From: Ardenticatenaceae bacterium
Lineage (GTDB): Bacteria > Chloroflexota > Anaerolineae > Promineifilales > Promineifilaceae
Assembly: GCA_030065875.1 (NCBI GenBank)
Contig: JASJCR010000040.1
Span: 1-57,763, forward strand
Length of the DNA stretch: 57,763 bases
Direction: 5' to 3'
Shown here: in pieces, positions 17,577 to 26,055 of the stretch
Layout: each line of letters begins with the position of its first letter
Position numbering within the stretch: the first letter of the stretch is position 1
Notes under the pieces: model-generated
Databases searched by the model: none
Told to the model about the DNA's origin: nothing
The model's input: the letters and a program-made list of their open reading frames with translations, nothing else
Program-made: the position numbers and the translations under genes

Positions 17577-18536
17577 TTGCACGACCACGACATGGTGTAT
17601 TGGGAAGTATCTGAGAATGTTACGGTAAAATTTTTGACGGCCGCTGCAGAAATTGAGCAGAGGCTGCGCCAAATATTTGCCGGACGCCTGATAAATCACA
17701 AAAAAGGCGTCGTGATTTCCTGTTACATTGAGCTAATCTCCGGCGTGGTTCCACCTCCGGCAGAACCGGCCGAGTTTGTCGATGAGCGGCTGGGACCCCC
17801 CACATCATTTGGTAACGTCACCGTTCATGGTTCTTTAACTGATTTATCCCGCTTGACGATTTACTTTAATCAGGCGGCCGCCGCGAGATTTTCTTTCCAT
17901 GATGGGGAGGCTGAATTACGCCTGGTCGTATCAGCGCATATTTTTGGGACCGGGAAGTTTGAAGACGCCGTGTTCACCTCCCTGGCTCCCCTGCTGCGTA
18001 GAGAAAAATTGATTATGGTTCACGCCTTTGCGGCCGTCAATCCAGAAACAGATCGGGCATTGATGTTGGTCGGCCGGTCCGAAAGCGGGAAAACGACAAC
18101 CGGATTGAACCTGCTCCTTAACGGCTGGCAGCTGTTGGGGAACGACATCGTGATATTAACGCCTCATCAGGGAGAGGTTTGGGGGTTACCAACCCCAGGT
18201 CTCGTCACGATACGGCCACCGACATTTGACCTGCTGCCGGATTTGAAGCGTTTGAGCGCGAATCAAGATCTTAACAGCGATCAGCTCAATGTTTGGGCTG
18301 GGCCAACCCGCCTGAACGCGGTTTACTTCCCTCAAATTGAAGAACAAGCACACACTCAGCGACGACCGATTCCCCAGTCATTGGCTTTGGCTCACTTGAT
18401 GGAAGAAAGCGTAGACCTCTGGGATAAATCTGTAGTTGAAGAGCACATAAAATTTCTGGCTCAACTTATCCGGAAAGCACAAATATTCCAGCTTGAACTG
18501 GGTCAGGACATGTCTCAATTACTAAAAGTGGTTTAA
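17577..18536 (+). CDS. HPr kinase/phosphorylase-like (HprK C-terminal domain) P-loop protein
   Basis: 319 residues with a P-loop G-R-S-E-S-G-K-T-T-T at 166-175 and downstream G-N-D-I-V-I-L, T-P-G-L-V-T-I-R-P and V-Y-F-P. This layout is that of HprK-like kinase domains found outside the sugar phosphotransferase system. Such orphan HprK homologues often occur with PqqD-like proteins or in lasso and other RiPP clusters, where some phosphorylate the peptide. No HPr or PTS gene is visible here. The first in-frame start after an upstream stop is TTG 17577; ATG 17592 is the alternative. GGAGG (17556-17560) fits neither well, and an ATGA at 17573-17576 is out of frame, so the N-terminus is uncertain. 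It precedes the methyltransferase gene by 58 nt. The fold is fairly secure; the substrate is unknown. Confidence 0.75.
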   Translation: MHDHDMVYWEVSENVTVKFLTAAAEIEQRLRQIFAGRLINHKKGVVISCYIELISGVVPPPAEPAEFVDERLGPPTSFGNVTVHGSLTDLSRLTIYFNQAAAARFSFHDGEAELRLVVSAHIFGTGKFEDAVFTSLAPLLRREKLIMVHAFAAVNPETDRALMLVGRSESGKTTTGLNLLLNGWQLLGNDIVILTPHQGEVWGLPTPGLVTIRPPTFDLLPDLKRLSANQDLNSDQLNVWAGPTRLNAVYFPQIEEQAHTQRRPIPQSLALAHLMEESVDLWDKSVVEEHIKFLAQLIRKAQIFQLELGQDMSQLLKVV

Positions 18537-18594
18537 AATTCTTTATGATTTTCTGGTTTCACACGTCTCTCGTCGATCATCTCTAATCTCTGTT

Positions 18595-19410
18595 ATGATT
18601 TCTCGTTTTCGCGGCACCCGACGTTTTTTAGCGGCTCACGGCCCAACGTTTTTTGGTCGAGTTGGCCTGGGTTTGTTAGGGGCAGCCTTTTTGCTGTTTG
18701 CCGCTTTGCTTTCTGAGGAATGGGCGCTTATTCCAATCGCTTTGGGCGTTTTGCTCCTGGTTATCTATTTTATGGGCGGCTGGTTGTGGGGCATCTATCT
18801 GCGTCATGATGCGGCTGATGATTCTCCTGATCAATTGATCATTCGTCTGGGTAGTATCTCTGCTGGGGATATGATTACGGTGATCGATCTTGGGCAGAGG
18901 CATCTAGCCCTTGATTTGTCGCGCTACATGAGTACCGGTCGCGTAACCGTGGCTGACATATTTAACCCACAAATCTTTGATCGATCGGTGATAAACCGCT
19001 GGCGGGCGGTCATGCCAAAAACGCCAGATGATCCTCGTCTTGTCTGGCGAGTGGGATCGTTTAACCTGCTCCCAATTCAGGACAGCAGTCAGGATGCGGT
19101 TGTTTTGTGTGAGGTATTGAGCGAACTGGTGCAGGAGGGTGATCAGAAGATTTTGCTTGAAGAAGTTTATCGCATTTTGCGTCCAGGCGGCCGCATTATT
19201 TTGGTCGAACCGCTTCGATCTTTAATTAACCGACTGTTGTTGGGGTGGGGTGCACGCCGCTATCGTCCGCTTAAGACATGGGTAAAATTGCTTGAACAAA
19301 CCGACTATTTGCGCCTTAAACCGGTCAAAATTAACGATGTAGTGGTTTACCTGCGTGGAGAGAAGCTCGAGCCGATGCAGGGAATACAGCTCTCTTTGAT
19401 TCGAGATTAA
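18595..19410 (+). CDS. Membrane-anchored class I SAM-dependent methyltransferase-like protein
   Basis: 271 residues. Two membrane helices (about 20-40 and 43-67) precede a cytosolic methyltransferase-like domain. The SAM-binding region is degenerate: V-I-D-L-G-Q-R-H-L-A-L-D-L replaces the usual glycine-rich motif I. V-A-D-I-F-N, a helix after D-A-V-V-L-C-E-V-L-S-E-L, and the motif L-R-P-G-G-R-I-I-L-V-E are typical of the class I fold. The altered motif I makes activity uncertain. ATG 18595 has no Shine-Dalgarno. It follows the HprK-like gene on the same strand, possibly co-transcribed. Confidence 0.7.
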   Translation: MISRFRGTRRFLAAHGPTFFGRVGLGLLGAAFLLFAALLSEEWALIPIALGVLLLVIYFMGGWLWGIYLRHDAADDSPDQLIIRLGSISAGDMITVIDLGQRHLALDLSRYMSTGRVTVADIFNPQIFDRSVINRWRAVMPKTPDDPRLVWRVGSFNLLPIQDSSQDAVVLCEVLSELVQEGDQKILLEEVYRILRPGGRIILVEPLRSLINRLLLGWGARRYRPLKTWVKLLEQTDYLRLKPVKINDVVVYLRGEKLEPMQGIQLSLIRD

Positions 19411-19438
19411 GCAGTTTACAAAAAGAATTGTTAAAAAA

Positions 19439-19466
19439 AGCCACGGATTAACACGGATTTTCACAG
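19439..19466. repeat. Copy of the CACGGATTAACACGGATT repeat
   Basis: Identical over 28 nt to 17416-17443. It lies between the methyltransferase gene and the convergent HD gene and is followed by CTATAATCTGCG, a diverged return arm. Confidence 0.8.
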
Positions 19467-19539
19467 ATTTCTCCCTATAATCTGCGATCCTTTGGTTCAC
19501 CGGGTCTGCGGCCGAATTAAATCATAGCTGCACCGGGGG

Positions 19540-20190
19540 TTAATTTAAATCTTTTCCTTTAAGCTCCTTTTCTAGGCAATCCCATAATTCGTTATACGCC
19601 TGCAGACGGGCAGCGGCCGCCTGTTTGGCCGGTTTGGTATGCATCGATTTTACGGTTTTTTGCTGCCAGTCAACCCGACGGCCCATTTTGATTAAGTCAT
19701 CAGTCGACATGCTGTTTTTTTTGCGGACCAGCGAGCCACCGACCCAATGAAAAGCGGCCGTTACGCCGATCTTGGTTAATTTGTCGGCATCCCACAAAAT
19801 TGCGGCCTCAAGATTTTTTAAGGGTTTACCGCGCCACAATCCCATGTGAGTAGAAATTGCCCGGGCGACCGCCCCGATTTTCTTGGGAGGAAAATCAGTA
19901 CGAGGCAAAAATGCCCGGGCAAATTTGGCGCCATCCTGGGCGTGTTTCTCCCGAGAGTCGAATTTTTTAACATCGTGCAGCCAGGCTGCGGCCTCGACAA
20001 TTTCGAGATCAGCCCCGGTTGCTTTGGCGAGTTTTTTAGCTACCGCTACAACCGCTTTGACGTGTTCCCAACGGTACCAGAAGTTGGGATTTTTTTCTCC
20101 GCTAATCGCTTCAGCTTCACGTGCGGCAGCTTTTTTCATTTCCCGTCTAACGGCCGGGCGCCACTTGATTTTTTTTTCTGAACCTTTCAT
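19540..20190 (-). CDS. HD-domain phosphohydrolase family protein
   Basis: 216 residues with the HD metal-site pattern: His43 in W-E-H-V-K, His72-Asp73 in A-W-L-H-D-V-K-K-F, further His in S-T-H-M-G-L-W, and the distal Asp in L-W-D-A-D-K-L. The arrangement suits small metal-dependent HD hydrolases acting on nucleotides or phosphoesters. The N-terminus is strongly basic. ATG 20190 has no clear RBS. No neighbour suggests a pathway. Family sure, substrate unknown. Confidence 0.85.
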   Translation of the reverse strand: MKGSEKKIKWRPAVRREMKKAAAREAEAISGEKNPNFWYRWEHVKAVVAVAKKLAKATGADLEIVEAAAWLHDVKKFDSREKHAQDGAKFARAFLPRTDFPPKKIGAVARAISTHMGLWRGKPLKNLEAAILWDADKLTKIGVTAAFHWVGGSLVRKKNSMSTDDLIKMGRRVDWQQKTVKSMHTKPAKQAAAARLQAYNELWDCLEKELKGKDLN

Positions 20191-20265
20191 TTATTAATCA
20201 ATTGATATTTGATGGTGTTGGATTGACTTCGAGATGGCAAAGAGACAATTCCTTCAAAGAAGAAA

Positions 20266-22491
20266 TTACGAACCGCTCCAGGGAATAGGCTTCAAGGGGG
20301 TTATGCCATAGTATAGCTCGATGATCCGCCGGAAAATAGGGGCAGCGACTTCAGACCCTTCCCCCGCATTTTCCACGATGACGGCCACGGCGATCTCCGG
20401 CTGGTCGATGACGGAGCCATCCGGCAGGGTATATGGCGCGGCCGGGGCATAGCCGATAAACCAGGCGTGCGGCAGGGGAAAAGGAGTTTGAGCGGTGCCG
20501 GTTTTCCCGGCGACGGGCACAGTCGCATCTTCAAAGACAAAGGTCGCCGTGCCGCTGCGGCTGCTGGTGACGTCGCGCATGGCGCTTTGCACCCCGGCCA
20601 GGGTCGCCTCATCCATCGGAATCTGCCCCACCATCTCGGGCGGGATGACCTCTTCCGGTGCCCCACCACCCGAACCGATCCGATCCACCAGCATCGGCCG
20701 CACCAGGTCCCCTCCGTTGGCAATGGCCGCGGCGATACGAGCCATCTGCAGCGGCGTGACGGTCACATACCCCTGCCCGATGGCCATGTTGACCGCATCC
20801 CCCGGCACCCAACCCCCCTCAGCCGTATTGAGCGGTTTCCATTCCGGATCGGGGATGATCCCCGGCGTGTCGCTTAACCCCAAAATCTCGGTCGAGGTGT
20901 CCAGACCAAAGCCGCGGGCCACCTGTGGAAAGAGGAAAGGGTCCTGCTCGTTCATGTTCAGACCGGCATCGTAGAAACAGGTGTTGCAGGAGACCACCAG
21001 GGCGGTGTGATAGCTGATGTAGCCGTGCCCCCCATCTCGCCAGTCGTACTTGATAAAGTTTTCCCCCAACCGGCTCCAGGAGCCGGTGGAGTTGTAGGCG
21101 CTGTTGATGGTGTAGAGACCGCTTTGCACCGCCGCGGCCAGGGTGACCACCTTAAACGTCGAGCCGGGTGGATACGCCCCGTTGGCCGCTCGATTGAGCA
21201 GCGGGTTGCGCGGATCGGCGAAGAGCGCCGCGATTTCCTGGTCGGCGTTGGGGCGGGTGGGATCAAAGATCGCCGGGTTGTAGGTGGGGTAGCTGGCCAT
21301 GGCTCGGATCGCCCCGGTTTCGACATCGATCACCACCACCGCGCCGGCCCGCCCGGCCGGATGGGTGGCGATGGCGTTGGCCAGGGCGTTCTCCACGGCC
21401 GTCTGAAATTCGATGTCAAAGGTGGTGAAGATGCTGCGCGCCTGACGCGGCTCCGTCTCGGCAATCAGCTCAATTTGCTGCCCTTCCGGATTGACCACAG
21501 AGAGCACCCCTCCCTTGACGCCGCTCAAATACGATTCCCCCCACGCTTCCAGACCGGCCAGCCCAACCTTGGCTTCCGGCCGGTAGCCAAGGGCCAGGTA
21601 ATTGTTGACCTGTGCCGGAGGGATCGCCCCAATGTACCCCACCAGATGGGGAGCGGCGTTGACGTACAGTCGGGTCAAGCGGTCATCGGCCAGCAGCCCC
21701 CCTTCATCTAGGAAGGGCTCCAGGGCGGCGTAATTCTCCTGCATCACCTCGGCCGGAATATCCCCCAGCGGCACGTACCAGTCCGGCTGGGCGGTGGCGT
21801 ATTTTTCGGCGATTTCATCGGGAGAGAGACCCAGCAGCGGGGAGAGGGTGGCCAGCAGCGTGGCCTCGTCGGAGATTTGACCGGGGACGACCCCCAGCAG
21901 GATGGCTGTGCCCTGGAAGGCCAGCGCTTTGCCGTTGATGTCGTAGATATTGGCTCGGGAAGGGGCCTGATAGTCAAAAAGGAGCCGATTGCCCCCGGCC
22001 AACTCCGGCAAAATCAGCGATTCATCCCACACGATCCCCCAGCGGCCGTTGCTAAAGGCCAGGTCGACGGTGTGCAGCCGTTCGATGGTGCCCACCACGG
22101 CCGTTTCCCAGATCACGTCGACCACCAGGGTGGCTCTTGACCCCTCCTGGCTGGCCCCCTGCGGCATGGCCCGCACCGTTTGTACGGTGGCGGTGCGCAT
22201 GGCGGTTTCATACTGGTTGACAAAGATATCGCTGGTGACGAGCGCCTGGCTCTGTTCGGAAAGCAGGCTGTACATGCCCAAATAGTCGAGCCGTTCCCAC
22301 GCCTTGTAGAAGGTTTGGCCGACTTCGGCCGCGCCGCCGGGGACCGGGGTGGGAGTGGCTGGTTCTGCGGTGGGGAAGGGGGTGAGGGTGGGTTCGGCAA
22401 AGGAATCTTGCAAAACCGGCATGGAGACGGTGCAGGCGGCAAGACCTAAAATAGCCAATAGAAATAAGAACAGTTTGATAAATCTGGGCAT
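20266..22491 (-). CDS. Class B penicillin-binding lipoprotein (PBP2-like transpeptidase) with NTF2-like domain
   Basis: 741 residues. A lipoprotein signal ends at Cys20 (G-L-A-A-C). An NTF2-like MecA_N domain follows at about 60-165 (Q-T-F-Y-K-A-W..., W-D-E-S-L), then a PBP dimerisation region and the transpeptidase domain. The catalytic motifs are P-P-G-S-T-F-K with Ser444/Lys447, S-C-N and K-T-G-T-A-Q. It cross-links peptidoglycan outside the membrane. The domain order resembles PbpA or the MecA-like PBPs of Gram-positives. It stands apart from the dcw cluster, whose own class B PBP is at the window's right edge, so it may serve elongation or a specialised role. Anchoring by a lipid rather than an N-terminal helix is unusual for class B PBPs. 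Beta-lactam tolerance cannot be read from sequence. Confidence 0.92.
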   Translation of the reverse strand: MPRFIKLFLFLLAILGLAACTVSMPVLQDSFAEPTLTPFPTAEPATPTPVPGGAAEVGQTFYKAWERLDYLGMYSLLSEQSQALVTSDIFVNQYETAMRTATVQTVRAMPQGASQEGSRATLVVDVIWETAVVGTIERLHTVDLAFSNGRWGIVWDESLILPELAGGNRLLFDYQAPSRANIYDINGKALAFQGTAILLGVVPGQISDEATLLATLSPLLGLSPDEIAEKYATAQPDWYVPLGDIPAEVMQENYAALEPFLDEGGLLADDRLTRLYVNAAPHLVGYIGAIPPAQVNNYLALGYRPEAKVGLAGLEAWGESYLSGVKGGVLSVVNPEGQQIELIAETEPRQARSIFTTFDIEFQTAVENALANAIATHPAGRAGAVVVIDVETGAIRAMASYPTYNPAIFDPTRPNADQEIAALFADPRNPLLNRAANGAYPPGSTFKVVTLAAAVQSGLYTINSAYNSTGSWSRLGENFIKYDWRDGGHGYISYHTALVVSCNTCFYDAGLNMNEQDPFLFPQVARGFGLDTSTEILGLSDTPGIIPDPEWKPLNTAEGGWVPGDAVNMAIGQGYVTVTPLQMARIAAAIANGGDLVRPMLVDRIGSGGGAPEEVIPPEMVGQIPMDEATLAGVQSAMRDVTSSRSGTATFVFEDATVPVAGKTGTAQTPFPLPHAWFIGYAPAAPYTLPDGSVIDQPEIAVAVIVENAGEGSEVAAPIFRRIIELYYGITPLKPIPWSGS

Positions 22492-22547
22492 AATGATCGT
22501 AATAATTTACGATCTCTATTGTATCACAAAGAAGGGGGGATGTTTCT

Positions 22548-22584
22548 AAAAAAGCACTGAGAGCCAGGTCCCATCCTGGCTCTC
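22548..22584 (-). terminator. Terminator-like hairpin read on the minus strand
   Basis: GAGAGCCAGG (22559-22568) pairs perfectly with CCTGGCTCTC (22575-22584). On the minus strand the stem is followed after five bases by six T (22553-22548). No minus-strand protein gene lies immediately upstream, so it may end a short RNA or be a repeat hairpin. Confidence 0.45.
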
Positions 22585-22995
22585 GTCAAAGGAGGAGAAG
22601 AAGATTGTTTACTTGCCAACAGTGATGAACACCTGTCGCCCTATGACCTGTGTGGACCTTGTGAGGGTCCTTCTTAAGGAGAAGAAAACTGTCAGCTTGT
22701 GATTAGTATAGGGATTGAGTTTTGATACTGCTGTACGCAAAAACTACGCAAAAATGACGCAAGCCCTACGCTAGTGAAAAATTTCACAATACGGTAGGAC
22801 ATAGGTACTAAATTACCATGACCAATTAATAATTATCAATTGGTAATTAGTAAAGGGTCTGCAAAAGATTGGCATCCGGGTTATTGCACGATCTGTCCCC
22901 AGGTTCAGTAGGAGGGCAGATCGTTTGGCCGATAAATTATGGAGGGTTACAAAGTTAATAGATTCATGGGGTGTTTCCATCGCCCACGACCCCCC

Positions 22996-23167
22996 TGTCA
23001 TCCTGAGCCCTTCGACTTCGCTCAGGACAGGCTTCGCGAAGGATCCCGTCAATTTCCAGTGAAAGTAGCTTCTAATCTACAAGAAAGCGTTGCCATTTTC
23101 AGCCATCTAGACCTGAATGGAACTTGAAGAGATTCCTCGCTTCGCTGCTCATTCTGAGCAATGACAG
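22996..23167. repeat. Second inverted pair of the 'TCATCCTGAGC...TTCGCTCAGGA' repeat
   Basis: One arm is 22996-23046 (GTCATCCTGAGCCCTTCG... to GAAGGATCC) and itself folds back. The other is 23129-23167 in opposite orientation (GATTCCTCGCTTCGC... to AATGACAGG). It has the same two-arm design as 9871-10004. Confidence 0.75.
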
Positions 23168-23250
23168 GGGTTAGGGTAGCAACTTGAGTTAATTGTTAAT
23201 TACTCATTACTAATTGGTAATTGTTTACCGTTCCCCTACAATTCAGGATT

Positions 23251-26052
23251 ATGCCCAAACGTTTTGCCCAATGGCTCATTATCCTGTGCATTCTGGCCGC
23301 TGCCCTGCTGCGTTTTCCACTTTTGGAAAGCGTTCCTCCAGGATTGCATTATGACGAAGCGGCCAATTTGCTGCTCTCGGGTGATATCGGTTTGCGGGGA
23401 GAGCGGCCGATTTTTATCAGCAGCTATACGGGCAAAGAGGTGCTCTTCTTTTACGCGGCCGGTGGGTTGATGGCTCTTTTAGGGGAGAGCATTTTTACGC
23501 TGCGACTCACGGCCGCTTTTATGGGTTTGCTGACCGTCGCAGCAGTTTATCGATTGGGGGTGCTGCTCCTGCGGCGGCGAGATGTGGCCCTCGTAGCGGC
23601 CGTGCTGCTGGCAATGTCGTTTTGGCACCTGCTCTTTAGCCGTTTGGGCTTTCGGGCGATTGCTCAACCGCTGCTGCAGAGTTTAACCTTAATCGGTTTG
23701 TTTAACCTGCTTTGGCGTAATGCCAAACCGTTTTCCTGGCGGGACCCAAATCTCTGGCTGACCGGTCTGTTTTTGGGTGGAACCGCCTACACCTATCTGG
23801 CCGCCCGCCTGTTTCCAATCGCTTTGGCCCTGGGGCTTATTCCTTTATTGTTTAAGGTAGATCTGGTGCGTCAGGCTTGGGCGAAATTGGCGGCCGTTGG
23901 CGGATTGGCTCTTCTGGTCGTTTCACCCCTGCTGACCTACTTCTATCGGTTCCCTGAGGCATTTTGGGTGCGAATTCAGCAGGTTGGACAGGCGTCGGGC
24001 AGCGACATATCGATTTGGCAGGGGATCTGGCGATCGCTGCTGATGATCGGCTGGGCCGGTGATCCGTATTGGCGATTTAATTTACCTGAGCAGCCGTTGT
24101 TTAATCCCCTCTGGACCGTTTTCTTGCTCGTTGGGCTGGCCAGCCTGCTCCTACAGCTTTTCAGACAGCGAGGAGTGGCTCAATCTGCATTATGGCTGAT
24201 TGTAATCGGCCCGCTGGTGATGATTCTGCCGACCGCGCTGGCCACGAATGAAATTTTGCCCAGTAATTTAAGGGCGATTGGAATGATCCCCTTTATATTT
24301 TTTTGGTCAGCTTTGGGTGCGGTTGAAGCGTTGGCCCTCAGCTATCAAATTTTGCGGCTGGGGGGTGATCGATCGCTTCGCTGGCAGTGGCTTGTCACCG
24401 GAATTGTCGTTTCCATTTTACTCTTTGAAGGAGTAAACGTTGGGCAAACCTACTTCGTGGAGTGGGGAGAGCAGGCCGCCGTTTTTTATGAAAATGACGG
24501 GGATTTATCTGCCCTGGCCACCTATTTAAATGAGCAAGAATTGGTTCAGCCCATCTTTGTCGCTGCCGAATATGACCAGCATCCAACGGTGGCTGCCCTG
24601 GCCGACAATTATGATTCAATCGGTTGGCTGCCCGGTGGTGAGGCGATTGTTTGGCCGGCCTCAGAAGAGGGGCTGATATTTTACACCCACAATCAGCCCC
24701 CGGCCGCGTGGGCCATTGATTTGTTGGATGATCCATTTGTTGTTGGCGAAGCGGGACCTGATGGAGAGCCAACTTTTCAGGGATTTCGGCTCTCGCGTAC
24801 TCCTTCTGCGCCACCGCTGGATACAACGGTCAACGCAAATTTTGGTTATGCGGTGCGATTACTTGGTTATCAAGACGGCAGCGGTACGGCCGGGCAAACG
24901 CTTCCGCTCACCTTGTGGTGGCAGGTTGAAGGGCTTCCTCAGAGCGGTTTGCGGCTTTTTGCCCACGTGGAGGATCGCTGGGGGCACCGCTGGAGCCAGA
25001 TGGAAACAGACAGCTATCCGCTGCGACATTGGGAGGTGGGTCAGCGATTTGTGACTCACTTTGATTTGGATTTGCCGGAGGGAATTCCACCCGGATTTTA
25101 TCGCCTCAAAGTGGGATGGTTTGATCCGGCAACCGGTCAGCAGGTGGCCCGGTTTGATTTAGACGGCCGCTACGCCGGCCCCGCTTTTGTTATTGAAGAG
25201 ATTCCCGTGCTGGCCGCGGCCGAGATCGGAGGGGAACTGGAGCCATCGATCCGGCTGGATGGCCAATTCTGGCCTGAATTTTCCTTGCTTGGTGCGGATC
25301 CGACCCCTGAAACGGTTGATGCCGGTGGATTTTTTTCTACCGCTTTGTTTTGGCGTTCTGAAGCGGCCGAACTGCCGGAGTTTTCCATTCGATATGAACT
25401 GCTGCGGCCAAACCGCACCGGGATTATTTTGAGTGAGGGGCAGCCGGTTCACGGATCGTATCCGTTTCGCAGCTGGGTGGGACCCCAGCAGGTGATTGAT
25501 CGGCAAACCCATCAGCTTCCGACGACGGTTGCTGCGGGGGAATATTTGCTTCACTTAAGGGTGATTGGAAACGACGATGCGACGCTTTACGAAGCGGATT
25601 TGGGAAGAATCGAAGTGACCGCGAGCGAGCGAATTTTTACCCCCCCATCGATTTCAGAAGCGGTGGGTGCTCGTTTTGGCGGGGAGATCGATTTGCTAGG
25701 GGTTAATCGCCGATTAGAAGAGGATCAATTTATATTTGAGCTGATCTGGCAGGCGGTTGAACAACCGGCGGCCGATTACACGGTATTTTTTCACGTCTTA
25801 AATACAGACGGCAGCTGTTGTGTCTGGCAGGCGGATCGGCCGCCCCCTGTGGCGACCGGCCGCTGGCTGGCCGGGCAGGTCGTTGTCGATCAATACGCCG
25901 TTCCGCTTGCTGAACTACCCGCCGGTGAATACATGCTGGAAGTTGGGCTTTTTCTGGCGGAAAGCGGGATTCGCCTGGAAGTGGTCCAGGGGGAACTCAG
26001 CGGTCAGGATTTTGTTTTGCTAGATGAGCTCCTTTTGGAAGATGAGGAATAA
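23251..26052 (+). CDS. GT39/ArnT-like polytopic membrane glycosyltransferase with long C-terminal beta domains
   Basis: 933 residues from ATG 23251; TTG 23221 is an in-frame alternative inside repeat sequence. A hydrophobic N-terminal half (about 10-12 helices up to residue ~410) begins with P-P-G-L-H-Y-D-E-A-A-N, in which Asp35-Glu36 in the first outer loop matches the acidic motif of PMT/ArnT-type GT-C transferases. These use polyprenyl-phosphate sugars on the outer membrane face. The C-terminal half (about 500-933) is a series of beta-sandwich-like segments with repeated 'L..FW......P......F.HL...D' patterns, a layout seen in Chloroflexota proteins of this kind. Its stop codon lies 3 nt before aroC, implying translational coupling despite unrelated function. 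Acceptor and sugar are unknown. Confidence 0.85.
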   Translation: MPKRFAQWLIILCILAAALLRFPLLESVPPGLHYDEAANLLLSGDIGLRGERPIFISSYTGKEVLFFYAAGGLMALLGESIFTLRLTAAFMGLLTVAAVYRLGVLLLRRRDVALVAAVLLAMSFWHLLFSRLGFRAIAQPLLQSLTLIGLFNLLWRNAKPFSWRDPNLWLTGLFLGGTAYTYLAARLFPIALALGLIPLLFKVDLVRQAWAKLAAVGGLALLVVSPLLTYFYRFPEAFWVRIQQVGQASGSDISIWQGIWRSLLMIGWAGDPYWRFNLPEQPLFNPLWTVFLLVGLASLLLQLFRQRGVAQSALWLIVIGPLVMILPTALATNEILPSNLRAIGMIPFIFFWSALGAVEALALSYQILRLGGDRSLRWQWLVTGIVVSILLFEGVNVGQTYFVEWGEQAAVFYENDGDLSALATYLNEQELVQPIFVAAEYDQHPTVAALADNYDSIGWLPGGEAIVWPASEEGLIFYTHNQPPAAWAIDLLDDPFVVGEAGPDGEPTFQGFRLSRTPSAPPLDTTVNANFGYAVRLLGYQDGSGTAGQTLPLTLWWQVEGLPQSGLRLFAHVEDRWGHRWSQMETDSYPLRHWEVGQRFVTHFDLDLPEGIPPGFYRLKVGWFDPATGQQVARFDLDGRYAGPAFVIEEIPVLAAAEIGGELEPSIRLDGQFWPEFSLLGADPTPETVDAGGFFSTALFWRSEAAELPEFSIRYELLRPNRTGIILSEGQPVHGSYPFRSWVGPQQVIDRQTHQLPTTVAAGEYLLHLRVIGNDDATLYEADLGRIEVTASERIFTPPSISEAVGARFGGEIDLLGVNRRLEEDQFIFELIWQAVEQPAADYTVFFHVLNTDGSCCVWQADRPPPVATGRWLAGQVVVDQYAVPLAELPAGEYMLEVGLFLAESGIRLEVVQGELSGQDFVLLDELLLEDEE

Positions 26053-26055
26053 ATT

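Larger units (their letters stand above)
22492..23250. other. Long repeat-rich spacer
   Basis: Contents from left: a minus-strand terminator-like hairpin (22548-22584); a purine-rich segment with two SD-like runs and a hairpin GGACC/GGTCC around 22645-22670; a short plus frame of about 25 codons from ATG near 22625; an AT-rich hairpin ACCAATT/AATTGGT (22821-22844); and an inverted repeat pair (22996-23167). No gene is firmly supported. Confidence 0.6.

Noticed and set aside
20467..21711. Long plus frames antisense to the penicillin-binding protein
   Set aside because: The minus strand carries SxxK, SxN and KTG motifs in order; the plus frames show no family features.
22939..23127. 62-codon plus frame in the long spacer
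   Set aside because: It consists mainly of the CTGAGC/GCTCAG repeat arms and has no RBS or protein-like features.
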